A stretch of DNA of 64,000 nt from assembly GCF_000424105.1 (NCBI RefSeq), contig NZ_AUJG01000011.1:27931-91930 (forward strand), given 5' to 3'. The translations under genes were made by a program, and so were the position numbers. The DNA comes from Lachnospira multipara ATCC 19207 (lineage in GTDB: Bacteria > Bacillota > Clostridia > Lachnospirales > Lachnospiraceae). Shown here piece by piece: positions 26,489 through 34,031 of the stretch. Under the pieces are notes generated by a model. It made no database searches and had not been told where the DNA came from. It was given only the letters and a program-made list of their open reading frames with translations. Numbering within the stretch: the stretch's first letter is position 1; each line of letters opens with the position of its first letter.

Positions 26489-27730
26489 ATGAGCTATACA
26501 TTAGAAGAATTAAGAAATATTGGTGCAGATTTAAGAAAAGATTTTCCTATTATTAATGATAGTGCTTCCTATCTTGATAATTCAGCAACATCACAGAAAC
26601 CAAGACAGGTAATTGAGGCAGTTACAAATTATTATGAAGAGTCAAATGCAAATCCTCTACGTGGATTATATGATCTATCTGTTAAGGCTACAGATGCCTA
26701 TGAGGATGCTAGAGAAGCAGTAAGAAAATTTATCAATGCCGGAAAGATTTCCGAAATTGTTTTTACAAGAAATGCTACAGAGAGTTTGAATTTAATAGCT
26801 AATTCCTATGGCAAGGCCTTCTTAAAAGAGGGAGATGAAATCCTTGTTTCTATTATGGAACATCACTCTAACATGCTTCCTTGGCAGGAAGTAGCTAAGG
26901 CTACAGGCGCTAAGATTAAATATCTTGATATTGATGAAAATGGTGCAATAACAGTTGATGTGTTATCAAAAGCCATTAGTAAAAACACTAAATTAGTTGC
27001 TATTACTCAGGTTTCTAATGTACTTGGTATAAAAAATGATATTAAGGCTTTGGCAAAGTTAGCCCATGAAAACGGAGCAATCTTTGTCTGTGATGGAGCT
27101 CAGTCTGTACCTCATATGAAGGTAGATGTTAAGGAACTTGATGTTGATTTCTTAGCATTTTCAGGACATAAAATGTTAGCCCCAATGGGAATTGGTGTTC
27201 TTTATGGAAAAGAAGAGTTATTAGAGAAAATGCCACCATTCCTTTATGGTGGTGAGATGATTGAATATGTAACACTTGAGGGCGCTACATATGCAGAACT
27301 TCCACATAAGTTTGAAGCAGGAACTGTTAATGCCAGTGGTGCAGTAGGTTTACATGCAGCTATTGATTACATTAATAAGGTTGGATTTGACTATATTGAG
27401 GAAAGAGAGAATCAATTGACAGCTTATGCCTTTGAGAAAATGAAAGCTATTCCTCATGTAAACATAGTGGGTTCACAAAATCCAGCCGATCATCATGGCA
27501 TTTTAACATTTACAATTGATGGCTGCCATCCACATGATGTATCAGAAATCATGAATTCTCTAGATGTAATGGTAAGAGCAGGACATCATTGCGCTCAGCC
27601 ACTTACTAAGTATTTAGGCTTAAATTCAACAACAAGAGCAAGTCTTGGATTTTATAATAATGAAAAGGATATCGATAGATTTATTGATGCCCTATCACAG
27701 ATTAGAGGTAAATTAGGTTATGGAGAATAA
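26489..27730 (+). CDS. sufS: Cysteine desulfurase SufS
   Basis: PLP enzyme that removes sulfur from cysteine and passes it to SufU. It is 413 residues. The PLP-lysine lies in FSGHKMLAPMG near residue 229, and the persulfide Cys in RAGHHCAQPL near residue 371. The N-terminal YLDNSATSQKP is typical. It overlaps sufU by 11 bases, so the pair is translationally coupled. Confidence 0.97.
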   Translation: MSYTLEELRNIGADLRKDFPIINDSASYLDNSATSQKPRQVIEAVTNYYEESNANPLRGLYDLSVKATDAYEDAREAVRKFINAGKISEIVFTRNATESLNLIANSYGKAFLKEGDEILVSIMEHHSNMLPWQEVAKATGAKIKYLDIDENGAITVDVLSKAISKNTKLVAITQVSNVLGIKNDIKALAKLAHENGAIFVCDGAQSVPHMKVDVKELDVDFLAFSGHKMLAPMGIGVLYGKEELLEKMPPFLYGGEMIEYVTLEGATYAELPHKFEAGTVNASGAVGLHAAIDYINKVGFDYIEERENQLTAYAFEKMKAIPHVNIVGSQNPADHHGILTFTIDGCHPHDVSEIMNSLDVMVRAGHHCAQPLTKYLGLNSTTRASLGFYNNEKDIDRFIDALSQIRGKLGYGE

Positions 27731-28148
27731 TAGAAGTTTTTATAATGAAATATTAACAGAACACAATGTAAATCCCTATCATAAGCATGAAATTGAGAAT
27801 CCAGATTTTGAGCTTAGGGGAGTTAATCCTTCCTGTGGAGATGAGATTACCCTAAAATTAAAGCTTTCAGGAGACAAAATCGTTGATGCAGGCTTTGTAG
27901 GAGATGGTTGTGCTATTTCTCAGGCTAGCGCAGATATGATGATTGATTTAGTGTTAGGTAAGACCAAAGAGGAAGCCTTAAACTATGCTAACATTTTCTT
28001 AAAAATGATTAAGGGCGAGGCAAGCCCTGAGGAAATAGAAAGCCTTGAAGAGGCAGGCGTATTACAGGATATTTCCCATATGCCAGCTAGAGTAAAGTGT
28101 GCGGTTCTTTCTTGGCATACATTAGAGGAATTGTTTGACGTAGAGTAA
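27720..28148 (+). CDS. sufU: Zinc-dependent sulfurtransferase SufU
   Basis: Accepts sulfur from SufS and delivers it to SufBCD. It is 142 residues. The three zinc-binding Cys and one Asp are present: PSCGDE near residue 38, GDGCAIS near residue 63 and RVKCAVLSW near residue 127. It is the last gene of the suf operon and is followed by an inverted repeat ending in T residues. Confidence 0.95.
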   Translation: MENNRSFYNEILTEHNVNPYHKHEIENPDFELRGVNPSCGDEITLKLKLSGDKIVDAGFVGDGCAISQASADMMIDLVLGKTKEEALNYANIFLKMIKGEASPEEIESLEEAGVLQDISHMPARVKCAVLSWHTLEELFDVE

Positions 28149-28213
28149 GTAATCGCCTACTTTAGCGCAGAGTTAGCAATCCTTTTTACGCAGAATAAAA
28201 ATTATATAATTGG

Positions 28214-28283
28214 TTTACAAACCATCGTTTAGACGATATAATATATTTAGAGTATATACATCGTTTTAGCGATGGTTTTTTCG
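28214..28283 (+). promoter_or_regulatory. suf terminator arms enclosing the toxin-operon promoter
   Basis: TTTACA (28214-28219) and TATAAT (28237-28242) with 17-base spacing form a near-ideal promoter. AACCATCG (28220-28227) pairs with CGATGGTT (28270-28277), which is followed by TTTT, and GACGAT pairs with ATCGT inside. The hairpin forms only in read-through RNA from suf; transcripts from this promoter start inside the loop and lack the left arm. One sequence thus ends one operon and starts the next, and the repeat could also be an operator for the HTH antitoxin. Confidence 0.6.
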
Positions 28284-28311
28284 TGATTAAAATTTAATAA
28301 GAGGGTGTTTT

Positions 28312-29004
28312 ATGAAACTATACCATGGTGCCGAACGAATTATAAAGAAGCCTATATGGGGAGAAGGCTTTATTTTTAATGATTTTGGTCAGGGCTTTTA
28401 TTGTTCGCAGGAGCTTGAAGTTACAAAAGAATGGGCCTGCCAAAATAAGACTAATGGCTTTGTTAGTGAGTTTGATATTAATCTTAAGGGTGAGGGCATT
28501 AATTTTCTTGATTTAAATTCCGGTGAGTATAACATTTTTAATTGGATGGCAATCGTTCTTGAAAACAGGCAGTTTAGGATTAACGGCGAGGATGCAATTA
28601 GCGCTAGAAAGTACATTTTAGATAACTTCTATGTAGATTATTGGAAATGTGACATAGTAAGGGGTTATAGAGCGGATGATTCTTACTTTGCCATCACTAA
28701 TGCTTTTCTTAATAATGATATTTCCCTTGATAATTTTTATAAGTCTATGAATTTGGGTAAAAATGGAATTCAGTATTTACTTAGAACTAAGAAAGCCTAT
28801 GATTTATTAGAATTTAGTAAGGCTAGCTTTGCAAGTAAGGAGATTTATTATCCTAAAAAGATTGCAAGGGATATGAAGTTTAGACAGGAGTTTACTAAGT
28901 CTATTAATAGTGAGGAGCAGGAGGTTAAGCTTTATATTAATGACATAGTGGAAAAGAGGTGGAAATCCAATGATGCATGCCTACAACGATACATACTTGG
29001 ATGA
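28312..29004 (+). CDS. DUF3990 ADP-ribosyltransferase-like toxin
   Basis: A 230-residue protein of the DUF3990 type, with the start KLYHGAERIIKKP, FGQGFYCSQELEVTKEWA, and DIVRGYRADDSYFAI. This layout (H of YHG, a Y in GFY, an acidic motif late) is that of the ADP-ribosyltransferase superfamily; the target is unknown. It overlaps the downstream HTH gene by 35 bases, the tight coupling of a toxin-antitoxin pair. No signal peptide is present, so it acts in the cytoplasm. The start has AGAGGGTG upstream. Confidence 0.75.
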   Translation: MKLYHGAERIIKKPIWGEGFIFNDFGQGFYCSQELEVTKEWACQNKTNGFVSEFDINLKGEGINFLDLNSGEYNIFNWMAIVLENRQFRINGEDAISARKYILDNFYVDYWKCDIVRGYRADDSYFAITNAFLNNDISLDNFYKSMNLGKNGIQYLLRTKKAYDLLEFSKASFASKEIYYPKKIARDMKFRQEFTKSINSEEQEVKLYINDIVEKRWKSNDACLQRYILG

Positions 29005-29617
29005 TGCTATGTGTAATTTAGGGGATATGTTTGATTACGTTATATATGATTTAGGAATGGATGGAGACGAGTTCTTAATTAGCTTTATTGAGACAGGGGT
29101 TGCTAGTCAGTTTGAAATTGGAAATCCTAAATACGTAACGGGGATGTCTGGAGTTGAATTAGTAGATAGTGTTTTATTAAAGCAAGGAAAGGATATACAA
29201 GCAATTAAGCCAAGAAATAAGAATTTTGATGAAGCAGAATATTGGTGTGGTTGGGCTCTTGCTTATTTTCAATGGAAAACTTCTCTAAGATTTGTTGACA
29301 TTTACAATCGAGGGCTTACAATAGAGAGGATATTGTCCTTGTACGACGGACTCCATGACGAAGATGTAGAAGAATTCGTAAAAGAAGCAGAGAAGATAAT
29401 CAATAAAAAGAGAAAAGATAAAACAACAAATCTTGCCAAAATTAGAAAGGCAAGAGGGATGTCCCAAAGGCAATTATCTAATGAATCTGAGGTTACTTAT
29501 AGAATGATTCAGCTTTATGAACAACGTCAAAATGATATAAATAAAGCAAGTGTGGCTACTATTTTAAATTTAGCTAAGGCTCTTGCTTGTGATGTTGAAG
29601 ATATATTAGAAAGATAA
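28970..29617 (+). CDS. HTH antitoxin partner of the DUF3990 protein
   Basis: A 215-residue two-domain protein. Residues 1-145 form an acidic helical domain (for example FDYVIYDLGMDGDEF and KYVTGMSGVELVDSVL) that I take as the toxin-binding half, resembling small DUF3791-type partners. Residues about 150-215 are an XRE helix-turn-helix (IRKARGMSQRQLSNESEV, YEQRQNDINKAS). It probably binds the toxin and represses the shared promoter. The ATG at 28970 sits inside the toxin gene with GAGGTGG 8 bases upstream. Confidence 0.72.
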   Translation: MMHAYNDTYLDDAMCNLGDMFDYVIYDLGMDGDEFLISFIETGVASQFEIGNPKYVTGMSGVELVDSVLLKQGKDIQAIKPRNKNFDEAEYWCGWALAYFQWKTSLRFVDIYNRGLTIERILSLYDGLHDEDVEEFVKEAEKIINKKRKDKTTNLAKIRKARGMSQRQLSNESEVTYRMIQLYEQRQNDINKASVATILNLAKALACDVEDILER

Positions 29618-29644
29618 TGCGTAAGCTTATAAGAGGTTTTGGTT

Positions 29645-30883
29645 ATGGCATATATATGGGAACAGATTGTAAAGTGTGCACTTGATTTAGGAGAAAGCTT
29701 GTATGTGGCAGGTGGAGAGGTAAGTAGAGTCGAATCAACTGTTAGTCGTATTTGTTATGCTTACGGAGCTAAGAAGGTAGATATTCTTGGAATTACTTCG
29801 TGCTTAATTGTTACAGTTCAAACAGATGATGATAGAGTGGTTACTCAGACTAGAAGAGTGCCAGGACAAGATTATAATATGCATAAATTGTCCCAGTTAA
29901 ATAATCTATCAAGATGTGTTTGCAGTAGTTATGTAAGTTTAGAGGATTTTCGAGAAAGACTAGATAAAATAAATGAGAAGGCAGATGTATCTCTTTTAAA
30001 GCTAGCTATGTCCTGGGCTTTAGTGTCTGGCTTTTTTTGTATTTTCTTTGGTGGAAATATAGTAGAAGCCATATATTCAGGCATTTTAGGTGCAATATTA
30101 AGAGTGGTATATAGTTATCTTTTAAGTTTAAGTCTAAATAATTACTATGCAATTCTTATATGTAGCTTTGCCGGTGGTTTGGCAGCCGATATACCAATAT
30201 CAATAGGTGTACCACTAAATGCAGCGGCTATAAGTATGGGAAATATCATGCCCTTTGTACCTGGACTCGCATTTACAAACTCTATCAGAGATATGTTTTC
30301 CGGGGAGACAATTACAGGTCTTTTAAGAAGTGTAGAATCTATTATTCTATGTCTTGGTATTGCTTTTGGATTTGCACTATGTACTACAAGTTCAGAGGTT
30401 AGAAGTGATGTAAATATGTGGGTTACAATTATTTCTGCCCTTGGTGGAACTTTTGGCATTACCATTTGGTTTAATCTTGATTATAAGCATATTTTAGCTG
30501 GTACTATAGGAGGAGCCTTTGCTTGGGCGGTGGCCATTATTTTACAAAACTTTGGAGTGATGGAATTTCTTTCATATATAATTGCTTCCGCTGTAATTAC
30601 AATTGTGGCAGAATTTTTGGCAAGAGTTTATAAATGTCCAGTTACAGTATTTTTAGTACCTGGAATCGTACCAATGGTGCCAGGAGGTCTATTATATAGA
30701 ACTCTAAGAAAGGCTGTATCTGGAGACTGGTCAGGTTTTTCCGCATTTGGTCTAAGAACAATTCTTATATCTTTTGGAATTGCCGCAGGTGTAATAATTG
30801 TCACTGCCATAGCAGATGTTATTACTAAGAGATTGGATGAAAAAGGTCTCACAAAAAGATTTATTTTAAAAAGAGATCGTTAG
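29645..30883 (+). CDS. ThrE-type threonine/serine exporter (two-domain fusion)
   Basis: A 412-residue membrane protein. The cytosolic N-terminus (about 1-120) has the DUF1212 pattern (GGEVSRVESTVSRIC, then QTDDDRVVTQTRR). It is followed by about ten transmembrane segments covering both the ThrE and YjjB/DUF3815 halves, which many Firmicutes encode as two genes. The last helical pair carries VFLVPGIVPMVPGG. It probably exports threonine, serine or dicarboxylates; the substrate is inference. I chose ATG 29645 with AGAGG upstream. It ends at a strong terminator. Confidence 0.85.
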   Translation: MAYIWEQIVKCALDLGESLYVAGGEVSRVESTVSRICYAYGAKKVDILGITSCLIVTVQTDDDRVVTQTRRVPGQDYNMHKLSQLNNLSRCVCSSYVSLEDFRERLDKINEKADVSLLKLAMSWALVSGFFCIFFGGNIVEAIYSGILGAILRVVYSYLLSLSLNNYYAILICSFAGGLAADIPISIGVPLNAAAISMGNIMPFVPGLAFTNSIRDMFSGETITGLLRSVESIILCLGIAFGFALCTTSSEVRSDVNMWVTIISALGGTFGITIWFNLDYKHILAGTIGGAFAWAVAIILQNFGVMEFLSYIIASAVITIVAEFLARVYKCPVTVFLVPGIVPMVPGGLLYRTLRKAVSGDWSGFSAFGLRTILISFGIAAGVIIVTAIADVITKRLDEKGLTKRFILKRDR

Positions 30884-30920
30884 ACACAATATGTTGATTT
30901 TGCATTCTGATAAAATCGTT

Positions 30921-30970
30921 AACACCTTCTAAATCTTGATTTGAGTCAAAGTTTAGAAGGTGTTGTTTTT
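30921..30970 (+). terminator. Intrinsic terminator of the ThrE gene
   Basis: A perfect 13-bp stem, AACACCTTCTAAA (30921-30933) with TTTAGAAGGTGTT (30952-30964), then GTTTTT. Confidence 0.9.
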
Positions 30971-30996
30971 ATTATATACAAGTTTTTTGGGGAAAT

Positions 30997-31021
30997 TTGT
31001 TGTATAATAAATGTACAACAA
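30997..31021 (+). promoter_or_regulatory. Operator-like inverted repeat around a -10 box
   Basis: TTGTTGTA (30997-31004) and TACAACAA (31014-31021) are perfect 8-bp inverted arms. The -10 TATAAT (31003-31008) lies across the left arm, and no clear -35 is visible. A bound regulator would block the promoter of the membrane-protein gene at 31093. Confidence 0.55.
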
Positions 31022-31092
31022 TCGTGGGAATTAAATAAAACTAATTGGGGTAGCATGGGGAGGTGGCTTACATCCAATAGAATGGGGGTATT

Positions 31093-31854
31093 ATGAATTC
31101 AGCGGAAGAATTACTGGATTATAACAGCCGTATATTGGAAGTAGTAAACTACTTTAAGCGAAAGGTCAAAGAAATAGGTGCAGATACATCTGATGACAAC
31201 CTCGACGATATTTTGCTAAATCTTTCAGATGAATCTGGTTTAAGTGAATTAATGATTGATCACTTAGACGAGATTTTAGATTCTTGCTCAGATAAGAAGA
31301 TCGCCTTTTTTAACAGATTTGCCAATGTGATTATTGGCCTTGAAGAAGTTTCAGAACGTAAAATCAAAGCGGCATTATATAAGTTAAAGTCAGATGAGAC
31401 AGGTGTAATTAATCTTAATTCCTGTCTAACTAAGGAAGAAATAAGAAATATTAACTTGTATGGCGCATGTGTTGAGTTAAAAGAAGCTGTTAGGAATATT
31501 AAGAGGGCAAGAGTTTTAAAGACTATTTATTTTATTGCTACATTTATCCTTGTAATGACATGGGGATATGTGATAAATAGGGAAATAAACAACGTGTTTG
31601 GCCTTGAGATTGCAACGGTTGCCTGGGCATTACTTGCCCCTATGATGGAACCTCACTATAGTAAGAAGAAGTCCTTTTTAGCCTTCTTTGAATTAGTGAA
31701 TCTAACAAGAATGATTATGCTTGTAGCATCTAGTGTAATGATTGTATCAATGAATTATCTTATGTATGGATCAATTTCCTGCGGATTATTTTCATTGCTT
31801 TTAATCTATATTTTATTTGTGGCCTACATGCATGATTTTAGAAAAAGTAATTAG
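31093..31854 (+). CDS. Unrecognised membrane protein
   Basis: A 253-residue protein I do not recognise. Residues 1-145 are hydrophilic and helical, with acidic stretches (ADTSDDNLDDILLNL). Residues about 150-250 contain four hydrophobic segments, so the protein is anchored by its C-terminal third with the soluble half probably in the cytoplasm. It is a single-gene unit between an operator-like palindrome and a terminator, so its expression seems individually controlled. No catalytic motif is visible. Confidence 0.6.
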   Translation: MNSAEELLDYNSRILEVVNYFKRKVKEIGADTSDDNLDDILLNLSDESGLSELMIDHLDEILDSCSDKKIAFFNRFANVIIGLEEVSERKIKAALYKLKSDETGVINLNSCLTKEEIRNINLYGACVELKEAVRNIKRARVLKTIYFIATFILVMTWGYVINREINNVFGLEIATVAWALLAPMMEPHYSKKKSFLAFFELVNLTRMIMLVASSVMIVSMNYLMYGSISCGLFSLLLIYILFVAYMHDFRKSN

Positions 31855-31889
31855 ATATAAATGAATATAAAAATGAATATAATTATAAG

Positions 31890-31930
31890 GGAACGACATC
31901 AGGTTTTGCTATTTTGTCGTTCCTTTTTTA
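31890..31930 (+). terminator. Intrinsic terminator
   Basis: GGAACGACA (31890-31898) pairs with TGTCGTTCC (31915-31923), followed by TTTTTT. The remaining bases to 32111 are AT-rich; the only structure I see is the short palindrome TAGTACT-AG-AGTACTA near 32086-32101. Confidence 0.85.
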
Positions 31931-32111
31931 CCCCTAAAAAGTTATTGTGAAATTTGACTATAGCAGGTACTATTTTTAACACGATGCTTTATATATTCGA
32001 AGTTTATTAACACGAAAAATTAGGCTTAAACAGGCATAAATAAAGGATTTCTTCCTCATTACGAAGGTACTAATTTCAAAATGTGACTAGTACTAGAGTA
32101 CTAAATTTTAA

Positions 32112-32140
32112 TTGACATTCTCATAGAGTAGGTGTAATAT
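32112..32140 (+). promoter_or_regulatory. Promoter of the CAP-domain gene
   Basis: TTGACA (32112-32117) and TAATAT (32135-32140) are separated by 17 bases. The palindrome TAGTACTAGAGTACTA just upstream of the -35 is a possible activator or repressor site. Confidence 0.7.
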
Positions 32141-32197
32141 AAACTTACATTAAAGACGGGCTAAAATTTAATATAATAGGGATGGGAGAGTAAAGAG

Positions 32198-32977
32198 ATG
32201 TTAAAGAAGAAGTTTGGAAGGAAACTTTCAATTGCATTAGCAAGCTCGATTGTTGTAATTGCTGGAGGAATTGCTGTTTTTGCCAGTGTAAATCCTAATT
32301 TTTTTCAATCAAATGCTAATCAGGATTTAGCAGCTAATGTAGAGGATGTGATTGAAACGGAAAGCTATACAGAAACAACTGTAGAAGAGGTTACTGAAGA
32401 AATTACAACTCAGGAGCTTGAAACTGAGAGCTATGTAGAAGAAACAGCAACAGTAGCTGCTGTGACAGAAGAGGCAACTACACAGCCAACAGAGGCCCTT
32501 ACAGAAGAGACGACAAGTGAGGTGCTTTCAGGAGACGCTGCGTATGCTGCACAAGCTAAGGTGAATGCATCAACTTATAGTTCATATATCAATGAAGTTT
32601 ATAGTTTAATTAATGATCTTAGAGCGAGCCAAGGACTTGGGGCTGTAAGCTTAGATCAGACTATTACCTTAGCAGCTTGTCATAGAGCCTATGAGAATGC
32701 TGTTAATAACTTCTTTGTTGTGGATTCCACAACAGGACATCACATGAGGCCGAATGGCAGTAAAGCATCAACGATTGCATCATATTATGGTTTAGCAGGA
32801 TCGTTTGGTGAAGTGATGGGAAGATACCAAACAAGTCCTAGTGGAATTGTTGATGGATGGATAGGATCTCCATCTCATTATAATGTTTTAGTTTCCTCTA
32901 AATACACCAGAGTGGGTGTTGGAGTAGCCCAGGATAGTGAAGGTAATTACTATTGGGTGGCTATATTTATGAATTAA
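32198..32977 (+). CDS. Secreted CAP-domain protein with Thr/Glu-rich linker
   Basis: A 259-residue exported protein. It has a basic start, a hydrophobic segment at about 10-30 (signal peptide or anchor), a Thr/Glu-rich linker at about 45-115, and a CAP/SCP domain at about 125-259. CAP hallmarks are INDLRASQGLGAVSLDQTIT, HRAYENAV, GEVMGRY, WIGSPSHYNVLVSSKYTRVG and YYWVAIFMN. The His/Glu metal-site residues appear present. It acts at the cell surface. The linker composition is the same as in the GH25 lysozyme at 43 kb, suggesting a shared wall-spanning design. Confidence 0.88.
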   Translation: MLKKKFGRKLSIALASSIVVIAGGIAVFASVNPNFFQSNANQDLAANVEDVIETESYTETTVEEVTEEITTQELETESYVEETATVAAVTEEATTQPTEALTEETTSEVLSGDAAYAAQAKVNASTYSSYINEVYSLINDLRASQGLGAVSLDQTITLAACHRAYENAVNNFFVVDSTTGHHMRPNGSKASTIASYYGLAGSFGEVMGRYQTSPSGIVDGWIGSPSHYNVLVSSKYTRVGVGVAQDSEGNYYWVAIFMN

Positions 32978-32981
32978 TTTT

Positions 32982-33009
32982 TTGACAATTTAATATGACC
33001 CGATATTAA
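32982..33009 (+). promoter_or_regulatory. Promoter of the putative small RNA
   Basis: TTGACA (32982-32987) and TATTAA (33004-33009) are separated by 16 bases. The promoter begins 5 bases after the CAP gene stop and would start transcription at about 33016, exactly where the folded RNA begins. Confidence 0.65.
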
Positions 33010-33015
33010 GTTCAT

Positions 33016-33177
33016 AGTGAAGCCCTACGGTTCCCCAAGGTCTAAATGGCCTGTTTAGAGCTTTATGAAAGCTAATTAAAGGGTTTCATTGAATAATGAA
33101 GACGTGTCACGAGTGGCAAGCCTGGGTGCGGACGAAGTTTATCCGCATGGCAGAAACCCCACCCTGACACGTCTTTT
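33016..33177 (+). ncRNA. Putative stand-alone structured small RNA, about 160 nt
   Basis: The 5' domain is closed by GAAGCCCT (33019-33026) with AGGGTTTC (33080-33087), enclosing CTAAA/TTTAG (33042-33058) and AGCTTT/AAAGCT (33059-33073) hairpins. The 3' domain is closed by a perfect 11-bp stem, AAGACGTGTCA (33099-33109) with TGACACGTCTT (33165-33175). That stem encloses GTGG/CCAC pairing, GCC/GGC pairing and a TGCGGA/TCCGCA hairpin, and ends in TTTT. It has its own promoter. It does not match 6S, SRP, tmRNA, RNase P or riboswitch signatures that I can recall. It could alternatively be a leader of the HAD gene 60 bases downstream. Confidence 0.6.
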
Positions 33178-33237
33178 ACTTGACACTATTTTTGTTTTCG
33201 TGGAAAATATTAATACATTTGCAAAGGGAGGAAGAAG

Positions 33238-33849
33238 ATGAAGAAGTATAAGAATATCGTATTTGATATAGGTAATGTATTAATGGGTTATAGATGGCAG
33301 GAGATGCTAACAGATGATTACGGTCTTGATAAGGAAAGAGTAGAAGAGTTTGGACCAAGAATTTTTACAGATAAGTTATGGCTTGAGTTTGATAGAGGGG
33401 TTATGACTTATGAGGAGATTGTTGATACTTATAAGAAGAAATATCCTAAGGATGCTGATATTTTAGACTGGTTCTTTACTAATGCTCATCTTATGAGAGT
33501 TAAAAGAGAAGATGTATGGGAGCTTGTAAGACAGTTAAAGTCTAAGGGCTATGGCATTTACATTTTATCAAACTATTCAAAGGACCTTCTTGATTCTCAT
33601 GCAAAGGACGCTAGCTTTTGGAACTATGTAGATGGCAAGATGGTTTCTTATATGGTGCATGAATTAAAGCCGGATTTAGCTATTTATCAGGCGCTTTTTA
33701 ATAAATACGAATTAGATCCAAGCACATGTCTTTTCCTTGATGATAGAAAGGAAAATGTTGAGGGCTCTATTAAGGCTGGCATGGATAGCGTGGTTATTGA
33801 ATCTAAGGAACAGCTAGTGGATTTACTAGAAGAGTTAATTGCTTGCTAA
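33238..33849 (+). CDS. HAD-superfamily hydrolase (YihX-like)
   Basis: A 203-residue HAD phosphatase acting on a small phosphorylated metabolite. Motif I is VFDIGNVL with the nucleophile Asp near residue 10, motif II is ILSNYS, and motif IV is CLFLDDRKENV. The DxGNVL form is typical of the YihX/alpha-glucose-1-phosphatase group. The start is preceded by GGGAGGAAG. It is a single gene with its own terminator, just downstream of the putative small RNA. Confidence 0.88.
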   Translation: MKKYKNIVFDIGNVLMGYRWQEMLTDDYGLDKERVEEFGPRIFTDKLWLEFDRGVMTYEEIVDTYKKKYPKDADILDWFFTNAHLMRVKREDVWELVRQLKSKGYGIYILSNYSKDLLDSHAKDASFWNYVDGKMVSYMVHELKPDLAIYQALFNKYELDPSTCLFLDDRKENVEGSIKAGMDSVVIESKEQLVDLLEELIAC

Positions 33850-33878
33850 AAAATCTAAAACAAAAGTGTGACTTTATA

Positions 33879-33916
33879 GGCATTATACCTAGAAATATAG
33901 GTATAATGCCTTTTTT
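33879..33916 (+). terminator. Intrinsic terminator of the HAD gene
   Basis: GGCATTATACCT (33879-33890) and AGGTATAATGCC (33899-33910) form a 12-bp stem, followed by TTTTTT. Confidence 0.9.
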
Positions 33917-34031
33917 ATAGGTTTAAGGGACTATTGAAGAAATTTTAATAATTGAATATTATAAAGATGTTGGTCAAAGGGGGTCTGCAAATTGACTAAC
34001 GTAATTAATGTTTAGATACTTAGGAGGTATT

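Noticed and set aside
32086..32101. TAGTACTAGAGTACTA as a second site for the GntR regulator of 17.5 kb
   Set aside because: It shares only TAGTAC with that operator and has a different spacing.
33016..33177. 6S, SRP or ydaO-type RNA identity for the small RNA
   Set aside because: None of the conserved segments I remember for these RNAs (for example the SRP tetraloop region) could be found.
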